The translations under genes and the position numbers were made by a program. Under the pieces are notes generated by a model that saw only the letters and a program-made list of their open reading frames with translations, was not told the origin of the DNA and made no database searches. Of a DNA stretch of 64,000 nucleotides, positions 45,652 through 57,670 are shown one piece after another (position 1 is the stretch's first letter; each line of letters begins with the position of its first letter). Origin of the DNA: Paramacrobiotus metropolitanus. Taxonomy: Eukaryota > Tardigrada > Eutardigrada > Parachela > Macrobiotidae. Location: assembly GCF_019649055.1 (NCBI RefSeq), contig NW_026570345.1:310001-374000 (forward strand), in the 5' to 3' direction.

Positions 45652-48002
45652 ATGCTTGTGCTGCTAATCTTACAGATCCTTGCTGCGGCACAATGTATGC
45701 GTGTGCCTCATCCGAAATGCACGTACAGCGGTGGTGGTGTCTATTTATCCTGCGAGCAGTCTCCGCTGGAATTTCCTACAACCTTCACAGGCGACGCCGT
45801 TGCTACCAACGTGCAGCACATCGATCTCAACTGTCCCCGATCTTACTCCAAAAACTACTGTAACGTTCTGCAGGACAAATTCGCTCCGTTACCATTTCGG
45901 TCGGAAATCGTTAAAGTCGTTCTGTCCGGATTCCGCAGCGACAGTGGCCAACGCACGCCGATCCACGAATTCCTCAAACTGGTTAGGCAGAAGATAACCA
46001 CATTAAGCATCCAGTACAGCGTGATTAAATACCTCGATGCGGAATATTTTCGCGGATTTAGTTCACTAAAGGCGCTGTACCTGAGCAATAACGATATCAC
46101 ATCGGTGGACGTGAATACATTCCAAGCGCTAACATACCCGACTGTGCCGGTTCTGGGACGCTTAGTTGGGCAAAAATTGCACACGATTTCATTATCGCAT
46201 AATGCGTTGCAAGAGCTGGATTGGAGTGCATTCCAACCGCTTGGAAAAAGCCTGGTACGTTCATTAAACACGATACAAGAATTAAATTTCTGCCGTAAAG
46301 AAATTCTTAGGTTATTCAAACATTTTCCTAAGGCACAGATTACCAAAAAACATGGTCAAAAAATGTATGGTTTCGGTTTCGGTTTAGCAGCTTACGGTTA
46401 CTAATCCCTTACTGTTACTAAGCTTACTGTTACTGTTACCAGGAATCACTAAGACATGCACAATACAGAAAGACTATCATGATTCTATTAAATTAACTTC
46501 TTGACTTTATTGCGAAACACGTGTGCAATAATAAAATGCGTTACAGGAAAATATTCATCTGGAATCGCAAAATCCCAAATTGAAAACGCTGGAGCGTTCT
46601 GGTCGAGCATTTCGGTTACGGCTACGTACACTGAGTTTGCACAGCAATGGGTTACCATCGATTGACAAAGCCGTCCTTACGACTCTAACGCCACTTGGAT
46701 CTGCTAATTTTGATTTCGATTTTCGATGGAACAACTTCTGTCTAAGTAATGCAGACTGCTCGTGCTGCGACATAATGGATTTCCTGCGCTGGATCGGTAG
46801 CCTGCCGCGGACCACCGCCAGCACCGGGGTGCAGTTCACGTGCGGATCGAAGAATATACTGCACGGCAGTGCCAGTACGTTCAAAGTGGACCATTTTCGC
46901 AGTTGTAAGTTATTATTTATCGTTATTCTTCTGAAATTTGCTATATCTTTGCCGCCCAAAATACGGTACATTTTATATGGCATATAAGATCCCATATAAA
47001 ATCGCAACGGAAGGAACGATGTGCAACATAGATAAAGGGCATGTAGACTCATTTATATGCGTAATTTTTTAATAAACTTGTTTTTTTTGCCAGTTTTCAG
47101 CTTCATAATATTCTTATGACTGTATTGCAGGCGCAATTACGTCTAATTCGTTCATGCACCGGGGCTGCCACGAAGTACCGCCTCTTGAGATTTCCTGCCA
47201 CAACGAAACAATAAAGTCTTCTCTCAGCGATTTAGAAAATACAGATGCTAGTCGCCTAATAATTTCAGCAGCATCTGGGAGCCGCTGTTCATCATTTTTG
47301 ACTAGCATCAAAAATAAAGCTACAACCATGACTGTAGTTACAGCAGCTTCGGTGCATCCAGCAACTACCTTCACCTGCGCACATGGTAATGTGACTGTCC
47401 GAGGGGATAACCGTAACGAGCACGGCAATTCCGAACGCCTGACTTTTATCAACGATCTCTCACTACCATGCCAACAACATTTCGACAACATTCTGCAACA
47501 CGTTGGTGACCTTATGGTCAACTTCGACAATGCTTCGGCAGTCGTGCATCTATCCTCGCAAATTACCGTTTTAGCCATCGAAGATTGGTTAGCTGACTTC
47601 CAAGTGTGTCCGCTGCATCCACCGCTAATCATCAACTGCACAAACGGTGTGGTGACGTTCTCCGAGCGCGGAGTAGCGGCGACGAAAGCCACCACGGTGC
47701 TCGTCCACGCCGACCAGTCGTTTCGCTGCCGGAATGTCATCTACGATGTCCACCGATACATTGTCCGTCAGGAGACGACGAAAATTGAATCTGCTTCCCG
47801 AGATGGATGGAGTGAGAGTGTCGTGGCGGTGTGCCAGAAAGGTCAAGTGGTACTGTCGGATGGCAATCCGGATGTCTCATTAGCGACGACACTGGAATAT
47901 CATTCAGCACCAAATGCGCTGTGCCGGAAGGCGTTTTATGGGCTGTTGAATTTTGTAATGGACAACTGGATAACCGACTGTTTCGCTTGTCAATTTTTAT
48001 GA
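45652..48002 (+). CDS. Secreted leucine-rich-repeat protein with C-terminal tandem two-cysteine modules, 610 aa
   Basis: Exons 45652-46254, 46547-46904 and 47131-48002 join in frame (1833 nt). Residues 1-15 are a signal peptide. A cysteine-bearing N-cap follows, then LRRs with LKALYLSNNDITSVD and LHTISLSHNALQELD, and one more, LRTLSLHSNGLPSID, in exon 2. Exon 2 ends with an LRRCT-like cap (WNNFCLSNADCSCC ... FLRW ... FTC). Exon 3 has four modules, each C-x(29-30)-C, at residues 343/373, 403/434, 490/520 and 555/585. Each opens with a C-x2-G/E-x-V/I pattern. LRR domains bind protein partners; the module is not one I recognise. There is no membrane helix or GPI signal, so extracellular secretion is likely. 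The start ATG is the first in frame and gives the signal peptide. Confidence 0.75.
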
Positions 48003-48780
48003 TTTACTCCATCCTGGTTTCAGATATCTAGTGCAGATTAGGTACTTCAAGATGAGGAGTGAAACGTATACAAGTACACATGCAACTGATTTGTTAATAA
48101 TTAACTACAATAATAAGCTACGAGTTTCGATCCTTTATTATTCTACGCATATCTGGTGAAAATTTTAAGTGATTTCTTGACGTGTTACCTGTACAGCACT
48201 GCTTTACACACGCGCATGTACTTAGATTATACACAGCTCTATATTTATTTATCGTGCATCACTGCATACATTCACTGGTTTCATGAAGCAGGTTTATGAA
48301 ACAAGATCGCATAAGTGCTTTACAATTTTAATTTTCTTAGGTGTGCAAAATCAACTGTGTTTCATACAATACACTGAATTCTTCAAAAACTGCAAATACA
48401 GCACAACAGTTGTATTAATCGATACAGTTAATCGAGTTAGGCCGCAAACGAGTTCTAGTTTTCTTGTTTTCAGTAAAAAAGTTGTTTCCAACTTTCGTAG
48501 TTCCCCCGTATTTTGTCAACCGTACAGCCAATAAACATGCACTATGCACGTGGCACTCCATACTTGATTGTCTTTGGGTTTGGTAAATACTGGAAGCCTG
48601 TTATGTAATTGTCTTCGGAAATGGGCTGCGAACTATAAACCTTCAGAAAAAGTAAAGAAGTTCTGGTGTAAATAGCACTTAACACGCAATATACATAGTT
48701 ACATCGCCAATTCGACAATGGAACTGATACGTACTCTAGGATAACAAATAATTATGACGTCTTACAAAAAATGTTGCCTC
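48003..48780. other. Intergenic 3' of the LRR gene
   Basis: There is nothing recognisable beyond AT-rich sequence. Confidence 0.4.
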
Positions 48781-50650
48781 AAATGAACCACAAATACCCT
48801 CCTGTATATCCGTCCTGCACAGGAGCAGTCGCACTGGGACTGGGGCTGCGGCAGGTGCAGGGCAGCTGTCAGCCTTCCTATATCATGTATACCCTGCATT
48901 TCATTTAGGTAATATTATTTTGGATTATATATTCTGTATTCTGCGCTTCGCTGGTCGAGGATTCACACACTGTTGTTAGTAGTGGATCATCACTCCCAAC
49001 AGGATATGGGCGTCCATCATTTGGCAGCGACGATCCTTCACGTCTACACGATGAAGAAGCACCGCTGCGCTCCTTAAACAAGGGCAGCAGCGTTTACCGC
49101 TTCCTACGGCACCAACTCGGCGAGGTTGTATGGTTAGTTTTCTTTTATTTATTCTGCACGAGTGTCCTATACCGGCACCTCCACCGCTCCGTCACCTTGT
49201 TGGACGCAGAGATACCACAGCGCCGCTTATGGCTCCATCAACGGAAGATCCGCCGTTGAACAACGGCCATGGACGCCGGCGGTTGATGACACTACAGGCT
49301 TTGCGTAGTAGACGACCGCGTGTTACTCTGCGCGAGAAGGCATGGGTTGCAAGTGGCAACTATGGCAGTTGTCGAAGTTGCGGCACGGGTTGTGACGATT
49401 TCTTTAAGGATTTGTATTGATATACCACTGCGAATCAGGCGTGCGCTCCCGGTGTGCATGTGCAGGACGTTGCTGAGGACACCCAGGCCGCCCTTGTTGT
49501 GGCAGTTTGTGAGGGTGCGGTGGACAGTGCTGATGTTGGTGCTCTTTCGATGAGCCGTTGAGGGAATCGCCTGCATTCTGTCTTGTGAAACCAACGCCAT
49601 GCAGGTGTAAGCTTGCTAGCTCTGCTTGGGGACCGCGATGCCGCGTTGCCTCGTTGACTGTTGACTGCAGGGCAGCCTTCCAAATGCAGCGCAGAGGTAA
49701 CGAGCCGATTTGCTCGTGTACTTTCTCCAACAGCTAGAGCTGTGGTCTCTAGCTGTAGCTCCTTTTGTTTTTCGCACATTGTGTAACGGGGCAGGCCACC
49801 CGTCGCAGAGGTCAGGAAGGTCTTTCGAGAGGTGGTGGTCAATACATCACCGACGCTCAGATTCTCTGTAATGATACTCTCGGGGCTGCGGGTGATTTCA
49901 AAGCATTCACTGCTTAGCGGAGAGTTCGCGGTCAAGACAAGTACCATTCTGACTTCCCCGACCAAGTTGTTAGTGCCAAAGTTCTGCTAACCTCCGGACG
50001 CGCGGCGCTTCTTATATTGCTTGCCGTCTCGGTGAAGTTTTTGGATGTTACTGGCAAACAGGCGCCGAGCAAGAGATCCACCAGCGCCATCCAGATGCCC
50101 AGGACGGTGATCGGGTCTACGTGGTTGGAGTCGGTGGCATAAACTAACGGTTCAGTCAGTACCCGAATCCGTGGCTCCGGGACGCACGCTCGGTTGATGG
50201 ATTTGCCGAAGACGGTAGCGTCCTTTGTGCGGCCTGTGCAGGCAGCAAAGGGGCAATATGGTGATGGTATCGTGGCCAGTGCGTGGTTTGCCGAAGACGC
50301 AGAAAGTGGCGCCCACAAAAGTAATCGGCGCAGTGATCATCTTTAGTCGGACGTCGCCCAGGATCGCAATCAGCGGGCTCGGACTATTTAGAGGAAATGA
50401 TTGCGGGTTGCACGGCCATCACGATTTTGACCAGCGAAATGATACCCGTAAACCGCACTGGTAAGCTAAATATGAAACTGGATTCTGATGCACAGCTGCC
50501 GCATATGCACCGGAAGCGTGTTCATGGTGCTCCATGCTAAACTCGATGTACATTTGGAAAGGATTCTGTCACAGTAGCTGAGATTGGTCATACAGCGTAA
50601 GAACCTCCCGGATCGGCAGCAGCGGACACAGGTTTTGTATGAGTCCAAGA
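48780..50650. other. GC-richer stretch with short overlapping frames, possibly a decayed gene
   Basis: Base composition here resembles coding DNA, and frames of 60-176 codons overlap on both strands (for example - strand 49435-49965 and 49932-50318; + strand 48955-49258, which ends in TGA). None shows a known domain, and no chain of exons with consistent phase emerges. The + strand frame near 49095-49170 contains a hydrophobic stretch that might be a membrane helix. I take it as a pseudogene or as a fast-evolving gene I cannot model. Confidence 0.25.
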
Positions 50651-51063
50651 ATACGCAGCATATAAGAGCGTGAGTATGTTTAAATTAAAAGTGGATCACT
50701 TTCGCTGTTGCACATGGCTCGATTTCGTGGTATCTACGTAGCTGCGTCAGCGTACTGTATCTCATTACAGTCAACCTCAGGCGGTTCTTATGGTAATTTT
50801 TATCACATTTGGCGGTAGTGTAACCAAGCACTCGGAAATACACCAGAAGTACCGATATTCGAGCAAACAGTCTAGCCTTGCGACATATTATTTGTATATG
50901 TACATACGCATTACGCGTCTTTATAAATTCTTTTTTGTTGGTGATATTTCAACAGTTATTTTGTAATTCTCGGGCAATAATCGGCATCATAATTATTTAA
51001 TTAGTCGGTGCGGCACTGTGCGATTGGTTTGTATACCGTGATGCCGTGGCTGCGCATGCTTTT

Positions 51064-51109
51064 CTGTAGCTAACTAATCTTCAGTATACTGAAGATTAGT
51101 AAGCTACAG
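51064..51109. repeat. 46-bp palindrome with no loop
   Basis: The left half starts CTGTAGCTAACTAATCTTCA and the right half is its reverse complement with one mismatched pair. There are no intervening bases. Confidence 0.85.
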
Positions 51110-51169
51110 ATAACACAGAAACTATAAATAGGGGTAGTAGTTACGGAAGCCCGATCATCTCGAAGTTGC

Positions 51170-51292
51170 ATACGGAGTGAAAGTGGCGCGGTGGTTTGCC
51201 CAAAAGGTCAAGCGGTGCTAACTGATTGTAACCGGGATGTCTCGCTAGTGACGACACTGGAATATCATTCAGCACCGAATGCGTTGCGCCAG
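51170..51292 (+). pseudogene. Duplicated fragment of the LRR gene's last module
   Basis: It matches 47810-47925 closely at both DNA and protein level (VCPKGQAVLTDCNRDVSLV, then TTLEYHSAPNAL). It ends at a GTACTT near the point where the cysteine and following residues should continue. No LRR or signal sequence lies upstream, so it is a partial duplicate. Confidence 0.7.
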
Positions 51293-52098
51293 GTACTTAT
51301 ACAACTCTGCCCGATACCCGTATCAAGACGTATGTACAGTAACCTGCGGCTGCATTCATGTTTTATTGGAACAACACGCAGATCTAATGTTTGTTTTTAA
51401 AACTGGGTGCTTGCAGAGGTGTGGATTGTTCTCTTGCATGCGATGATACTCTGCATTGTAACCTTACAGATCATTCATTAACATGGCATGTACATGCCGC
51501 CACACCAGAAAACGGGATTGATTTTCATGCAATTTGTATAGCGTGTTCGGCGGTTTCCGGTATTCGCTAGTGTTGTTAATCAATTGTGCAATGAGTAAAG
51601 GCTACGCATGTTGTGTGTTGTGTGTGCCTTCATAATTACTTCGTGTCGTGTAGTAAATACTGCCGAAATCAGAAGAACACCAACAACGTGCGCGGAACAA
51701 AAATTTATTGCAAAAAAACAGCTTCGTAATTTGTCACATCAGTCTCAAATGAGCCATCAGCGCCATGGCAAAAACAGCTGAACACCTTTAGAGAAAACAC
51801 GCGCGCCAAATGTGCTTGCAACGCAAAATGCAAGCCAACAATTTCACGAAGCAAAGCAGTTATCCACCAAAAAACAACAAAAACAACGCTACAGTACTGC
51901 AGCAGATTTTCACATTCCAGCGGCATTCAAATGCAAAATAACCCAAATTTTTCGTAATACTTACAAGAAAAATCAACAGTCAAAAAATCATAAGCCAAAA
52001 AATTTGACCCGCAACTGTACGCCGCCGCCGACTGAAAAATGTACACGAAGTACCAAAAAACGTAATAAAAATAAAACAGTCGGTGGCGCGGGGAAGGC
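51293..52098. other. Intergenic, AT-rich
   Basis: No gene is seen. The right part is probably the 3' UTR of the - strand coiled-coil gene; a possible - strand AATAAA (TTTATT) is near 51702. Confidence 0.35.
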
Positions 52099-53082
52099 TC
52101 ACATGTCCACATCCATCTCGTTGGAGATGGTTGTCAGCTCCGCAGCAATACTATCGAACTGCTGCTGAGTCATGTTCAAGGCGCTTCCGAGGTGTGAAAC
52201 GACTGTAGTAAGCATTCGATCGTAGCATGGACGGTACGCGAGGGCCTTCGTGAGCTTATCGTTGATGACCTTCATCTCCGCCATGATGTCCTGCTTGAAG
52301 TCCGCGATGTCCTTCTTCATCTCTTGCTTGAAGTCCTGGATGTCCTTTTTCATCTCCTGCTTGAAGTCCTGGATGTCCTTTTTCATCTCCTGCTTGAAGT
52401 CCTCGATGTCCTTCTTCATGTCGGCAATATCCTTCTTTACATCGGCGACGTCCTGCCGGAACTCAGTCTTTATCCCAGAAATGTCATTTTTCACCTCTTT
52501 CACTCCATTTTTTATTCCGCCCAAGTCCACCTTTATCCCGCGCAGGTCATCCTTGAATCCTTGAATGTCCAGCTTCATTACGCGGATGTCCTCTTCCATG
52601 CGCTCCAGCCGTTTATTAACCTCGTCGTGAGCTTCACTCAGTTGCTTATTGGCTTTCTGGATGCCTTCCAGCCGTTCCTGGACGACGCCGAGCTCTTGGA
52701 TCACCTGCTGCGTAAACAACGGCACGCGCTGCAGCTCCCGGTGAAATTGGCGCACCGCAATGGTAAGGCCACTCTCCAGGCTCCGGATGCGCATCCCGTG
52801 TTCATTCAGCCAGTAGCGGACGCACTCCAGCTCCGTTTCCGTCAGCGGTCGGGTGCGGCGAAGCTCCTCCAATTGCCGCTGCAGATCCTCCAACTCCGCC
52901 ATCGTAATGCCCTGATCCCCTTCCAACGAGAAGATGCGCTCGAAAACCGACGGCTCACGCGCTGCGGCCTGTCAAACATTTATGTAGTCAAGATTGGGGA
53001 ACCAACGAACTGGACCACTGCAATGGTCGAAGGTTTCACGTACCTGTGCCGGAACCATAGCTTGTTGTCCGCACTGATTCAT
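52099..53082 (-). CDS. Coiled-coil protein with four perfect-register 11-residue repeats, 302 aa, two exons
   Basis: Exon 1 is 53044-53082 (13 codons from ATG). The intron is 52969-53043 (75 bp, GTACGT...ACAG). Exon 2 is 52968-52099. Residues 28-150 form helices with heptad spacing, including IKVDLGG, IKNGVKE and VKNDISG. Residues 197-240 are four consecutive 11-mers of the form MKKDI(E/Q/A)DFKQ(E/D), and the tail (241-302) is more globular. There is no signal peptide or membrane helix, so a cytosolic or nuclear location is likely. Hendecad repeats give right-handed or straight coiled coils and occur in some stress-protective and tail-fibre-like proteins. I do not assign a family. It may oligomerise or act as a rod. 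Confidence 0.75.
52288..52419 (-). repeat. 33-bp tandem repeat x4 inside the coiled-coil gene
   Basis: The four 11-residue units are encoded by almost identical 33-base units, indicating recent slippage or unequal exchange. Copy number may vary among individuals. Confidence 0.8.
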
Positions 53083-55320
53083 CTTGTCGGATGCAGACGG
53101 TTTCTGTAAAAGCACGCCGGTTGTAATCACAACAGTTTCAAAGTACATTTCGGATTATCAAAACGTTTAATTAGTAAGTTTTCAATTAAGTGGTACGCCA
53201 TGCCCCGATCCCGGCTTCGGTGGGTGTAAGAACACGCGGAAATACGGTGTTGGTGCTTCATTGTGCAACTGTAATATGAGAGCGCACCACGATCCTCACT
53301 GACACTTTTGGATACAAGCAAAATCGAAAAGATATTATAATTATCTCAGTTAGTCAGAATCAAAACTCTTTTGCGTGATGTATTTTTCGTCCCACATCGT
53401 CAACCCACACATCCGCTACGGTCTAAATGTCAAAAATTGTTTAGATTCAAGCTGAAAACATGTTTCTGATTGGACGATATTAACTGCTAATTGGCCCTCG
53501 TAAACGCACGGTACCCACGTGGCGCATGTTGGATATTTCCAAAAAATATTCTGTAAATACAACAAAATAAAAAAATGGTTCATGAGTTATCAGGCGAAGG
53601 ACTTCCCGACGGCCGTGACAATCATGAGATTGTTCAGCTCACGAATGTACGAGAAAAAAATAAAGCGAATTCAAACGAATCAATGCATCGACATTTACAG
53701 GTAAGTACTTCACCATGCACCGGAAATATTCAAACACACATGCCAAATAGCTTAGCGTCAACCACAGCTTCGCAACGCATGCGGTGCAGCGATTTCCCTA
53801 CCGCCAAACTATTCGTTTTTTATCAGTTCGTATCGGCGACTTTGGGGTTTATTTAATTACGATCTTCCTTACGGTGATACATGGAGAAATAATATTAACT
53901 GCCTTATTTTTCGCAGTTATACGGGAAACTATACACGCTGCTAACTTAAAAAGCGTACTCATAATCCAAAAGAATATTCCAAAAGAACAGCAGCAGAAAT
54001 AATTAGTATGACTACAATTTCGCACTGTGGTAATGACTGCTGCTTTGAAAGCTTGAGCCTGCACGAGACACAGAATTAGAAAATAAGACAAAAAAATGCA
54101 TCACTGCTCCTAATCCTGTCACAGTGAAATAAGAGTTATTGAACCGCCGCGTTAGGCAGCGAAGCAAAGGTCGGTTTGGAATACCACTGAACTATGGAAG
54201 AACGCATCAGTTTTAAAAATTAATGGCCTGTTAAACTGCCTACTCAGGCATCGCTGCCCTGCACACCATTTGCAATTGAACTAGCATTTGCAACGTAACT
54301 GATTCCCAAGTATCGTGCAGCGTGAGAAACTTGCATCTTGCAGATTATGATCAGGTAGCAACAACATGCACTTACCTATCAAAAATAAAAAAAATTAACT
54401 ATCAAAAATGAAAAGTAATTACAAACGTCATTTCCAATAAACAACAATTACTCGTATTTATTGCGATATTTAAAAGAAGACACCAGCCGCTTTGAACTGA
54501 AGGAACATCAACACATCGCAAAATTATGAATTTAAACGGCCACATCACAACATGCGCGCATGCACTAGCCAGTCGCAATTAGGTAATATACTTAATAGCA
54601 CAAAGAAAGCCAAAGCGCCCACTTACGTGTACTGAAAAATCTGAAATTTCGGCTTTTAGCACACCACGGAATCGTTGTAACTTGTAATATCTGCAAAACA
54701 ATAAGCAGCGTGTTATAGTTTTGGCTGATGTGTAGGCTGAAATTACGTATAACGTAGTACATTCCACTTTATTCAATAAATAAAATATTAATTAAATACG
54801 TGAGTATCAGCGAGTAATTAATAAAAAGCAAACGATTACATTTTTCTTGATAAGTAAGAACGCGAAGTCACGCGAACTCTGGAAAATGTCAGTGCAATAC
54901 TTAGCGTATGCGTCAAAAAAATTTAAATAAATTTCTACAACATACTAACGGATATCTCTTGTAGTAATTCAAATAATAAATTTACACAATAAATGGCGCT
55001 AGGGATATTCTCGCTTAACTGAATTTGCTACTGCTTCAATTGGTAATTAATCGTAAGCACTACATCCTATTCCAGCTAATACACATGCTATCGTATGCTG
55101 AACCTGACTGTGCCAGTATCCGAATGTACAGTGCATTAAAATAATTTCCAATGACAAATTCACGTCGTGAACGGCGCTGGGAATAGCCTCGCATTTTTTC
55201 CCTTAACCTTGAATACGAGTAAATTTACTAGCGGATGATAATTATAAAACTACTTAATGCAATGGTATCCTATACTCAAGTCTAAATCTATCTGCACCTG
55301 TATTGTAAAGCAGTACTATG
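53083..55320. other. Intergenic, AT-rich
   Basis: No supported gene is seen. A 61-codon + strand frame ending 53704 has a GTAAGT at its end but no partner exon or recognisable domain. Confidence 0.35.
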
Positions 55321-55329
55321 TATGTAGTG

Positions 55330-55510
55330 GAGCTTTACGCTACGCTAACGCACGCGCACGTATCGCCGCGCGCGGCGTGCGCAGGAACGAGCCCGCCGTT
55401 TCTCCCGGCCGATGACGTCACTGCCAGACACACGAACCCGCACGGTACGCTTGCATCATCTCGCCGCAGTTCTTCGGTTTCTCGGACAAACCACGAAAAC
55501 TCTCGACAGC
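55330..55510. promoter_or_regulatory. CpG-rich patch with a CRE
   Basis: A GC-rich island in AT-rich surroundings contains CGCCGCGCGCGGCG and a perfect TGACGTCA at 55413-55420. It lies about 600 bases upstream of the zinc-finger gene and could be its promoter. Confidence 0.4.
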
Positions 55511-56011
55511 AAAATTATAAAATCTGATGCGGTTGTATTACGATTTTCTACATACGACCTTTGTACTGCTGTAGACACGATTGTCTAATGAAATCGACAC
55601 GCTCACAAGCGGGCTCGTTAAATAAGAGAAAATTTTTATATTTTGTCAACTAATCCCTATAACTTTACCTGCTATCGGCGCCAGTAGTAGAGGCATTTGT
55701 TCGTATACGCGTTTTGGAGTGATAGGCTAACCTGAACGAGTTTTTTATTATAAGGAGGGTAACCTGTACATGTTAATGGAGAGGAGGCTGAGTGGAACGA
55801 GTTTGCTTAATATATGGGTGTAGCGCATGGGAACAGCTAGATAGCTGTGATAGTGCTAACCACCCTATGGTGATAGTTACTAGGTGGTGTAAAATATTGT
55901 AACCCTGCTGTATAGTACTGCAGGGTGTAAAATGTAACTGCTACTTTTCAAAAATGCAGTCGAAAAATAATTTTTAGTTTGTTTTGTAACTTTACATTTT
56001 ACAGTTGTAAA

Positions 56012-56419
56012 ATGAGTTCAGCAAATTTTGAATGCAGCTTTTGCAAGAGCGAGTTCAAGCGTAAGGGCGACTATGATCGTCACTTACGCGAAAAGCATTA
56101 TCGGCTTTGTAATGTCACTTGTATACATTGCTCTATATCCATGCGTAAGAGATGCCTGAAACGGCATCTCCGGGAATCATGCAGCGCACGCCAGCCAGAC
56201 ACTTCAAAGATCGGATCCGGATGCCAGCTTCGGAATCCGATGAACCAGCCAAGAACTCCGGAGCAAAAAGAAATTTTGAGATGTAACTGTGGTAATGCAG
56301 CAGATGTTCTTATAGCGAAGAATACTGCCAATAGCAGTGTAGTTTTTTGGGAGTGCTCTGACTGCCGTAAGAAGGCGGCCGAGCTGTTGCTAGGCTTTAG
56401 TGAGTTCCAGTTCCAATAA
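56012..56419 (+). CDS. Small zinc-finger protein: C2H2, C2HC and GRF-like fingers, 135 aa
   Basis: The first finger (CSFCKSEF ... HLREKH) has the C-x2-C-x12-H-x4-H spacing. The second (CIHCSISM ... HLRESC) ends in Cys instead of His. The C-terminal CNCG ... FWECSDC resembles a GRF-type finger, in which two CxC/CxxC pairs flank an aromatic. The chosen ATG follows a TTTACAG acceptor-like site at 55999-56005, implying a 5' UTR intron; an upstream in-frame ATG at 55979 would add 11 residues. It likely binds nucleic acid. The family is uncertain. Confidence 0.6.
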   Translation: MSSANFECSFCKSEFKRKGDYDRHLREKHYRLCNVTCIHCSISMRKRCLKRHLRESCSARQPDTSKIGSGCQLRNPMNQPRTPEQKEILRCNCGNAADVLIAKNTANSSVVFWECSDCRKKAAELLLGFSEFQFQ

Positions 56420-56687
56420 AATCACATTACTGTGGAATGGAGTTGTGTTCAACGTAATCCTAGTACAGGGACACAAGACAAAGAAATTCACACGGCACGC
56501 AGGCAAACACACACGCACACACACACAAACACCGGTTGTTGGTTTAATTATTTTGAGTTTTTTTAGTGTTTGTATGATTTGTTTGTTTGTTTGCTATTTT
56601 CTGGTTGTTCTCTATTAAAAAAGTAAGTATACACAAATTTCACTGAAAATAATTATTAGCTAAAAATTAAATCAATAATGTCTCCAG
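56420..56687. repeat. CA-rich microsatellite downstream of the zinc-finger gene
   Basis: ACACACGCACACACACACAA lies at about 56508-56527, in what is probably the 3' UTR. Confidence 0.6.
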
Positions 56688-57092
56688 ATGAAGCTTTTGC
56701 TCCGTTATTTCCGCCTGCGATGGCACAAGCGAGATTTGGAGGAGAGGTTGGAGGAACGGGATGAAATCATCCATTCCCTGGAGCAGCAGAACCAGGTGAA
56801 ACCAATACACCGGTTAGTAGAACCGGAAATTTTGTTTCAAGGCACAATGTGCAGATAAATATGTACGAACCCAGTGCTGGCGATTTATGCGCATTAAATG
56901 TGTTCCTCTTCATCCCTGAATATTTATTTTATTATCCAATTTCTGAACCGCGGACAGACTGGCCGATTTCCTGTTTTCAGTTTTTTATCAAAGATTTGTT
57001 TTATTTTTAAGATGCTCCAAAGGGAAAACGATGCGCTGCGGATGGATGCAGATGCCTTCCGTGATGGAGAAATCAATCCGCATGCATGGTGA
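56688..57092 (+). CDS. Small coiled-coil protein, 62 aa, two exons (tentative)
   Basis: Exon 1 is 56688-56795 and ends CAG before GTGAAA. Exon 2 is 57012-57092, after a T-rich tract and AAG. Both are phase 0. The product is basic at first (LLLRYFRLRWHKR), then a zipper-like helix with leucines in LEERLEER, IIHSLEQQN and MLQRENDAL. The coiled-coil pattern runs smoothly across the junction, which is the main support. The function is unknown. Confidence 0.4.
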
Positions 57093-57182
57093 GCGTTTAT
57101 TTTTAATGCACGTTTTTAAATAAAATTTGAAATTTATAAAAACTATTGGAAAGAAACTTAAAAGGAATTTTGGTAAATTTAG

Positions 57183-57670
57183 GGGTCATTGGCACGTTCC
57201 CGACATCGTGGGAGCGCACGGAGCTGGCGCAAAACCAGCCTGAAATTCTTCGCCAGCGGATAAGCATCAAAATCCAACAGGGTTTCTGCCGCGGGAACAG
57301 CATTAGTATCGGTTAATTTAGATGAAATGTTCTGTGTGATTAAGCCCCTAATTCTGCTGCATGTTGATGGAGTTTTGGTGTTTAGATTACTTGTTCGAAA
57401 TTGTTTTTGTGTATTTTGCGGTGATGTTATCCGCTGGTCTGTATTTTTTATGGTTTATATATGTGTGGGGTAAAAACCTAATTCGAATTAAATAAAAGCG
57501 GTGAAGTCGGTCAAGTAGCGTTCGGAAGATAGCAGAAACTATTACTACCCCAAAGTCTTGTTCTTAGACTTATTACTGTGCCCCTGAACCGCAGTGTTCG
57601 TCACGCTACTAAGCGGTTGCGGTTAAAATCAGGTGCCACGATTTGCCAGCCAGAAAGGTTCGGTTTTCCG
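57183..57670 (+). mobile_element. Shuffled debris of the restriction-like-endonuclease retrotransposon
   Basis: At 57183-57385 a decayed frame gives ILRQRISIKIQQG and VNLDEMFCVIK, matching the end of the copy at 15521-15927. At about 57602-57665 another piece (RLKSGATICQPERF) matches the segment before the zinc knuckle in the 17325-18553 copy (RLGATICEPHDC). The order is reversed relative to an intact element. Confidence 0.55.

Noticed and set aside
49435-50318. Overlapping - strand frames of 176 and 128 codons
   Set aside because: No known domain, overlapping different frames and no consistent splice signals. Listed only as an unresolved stretch.
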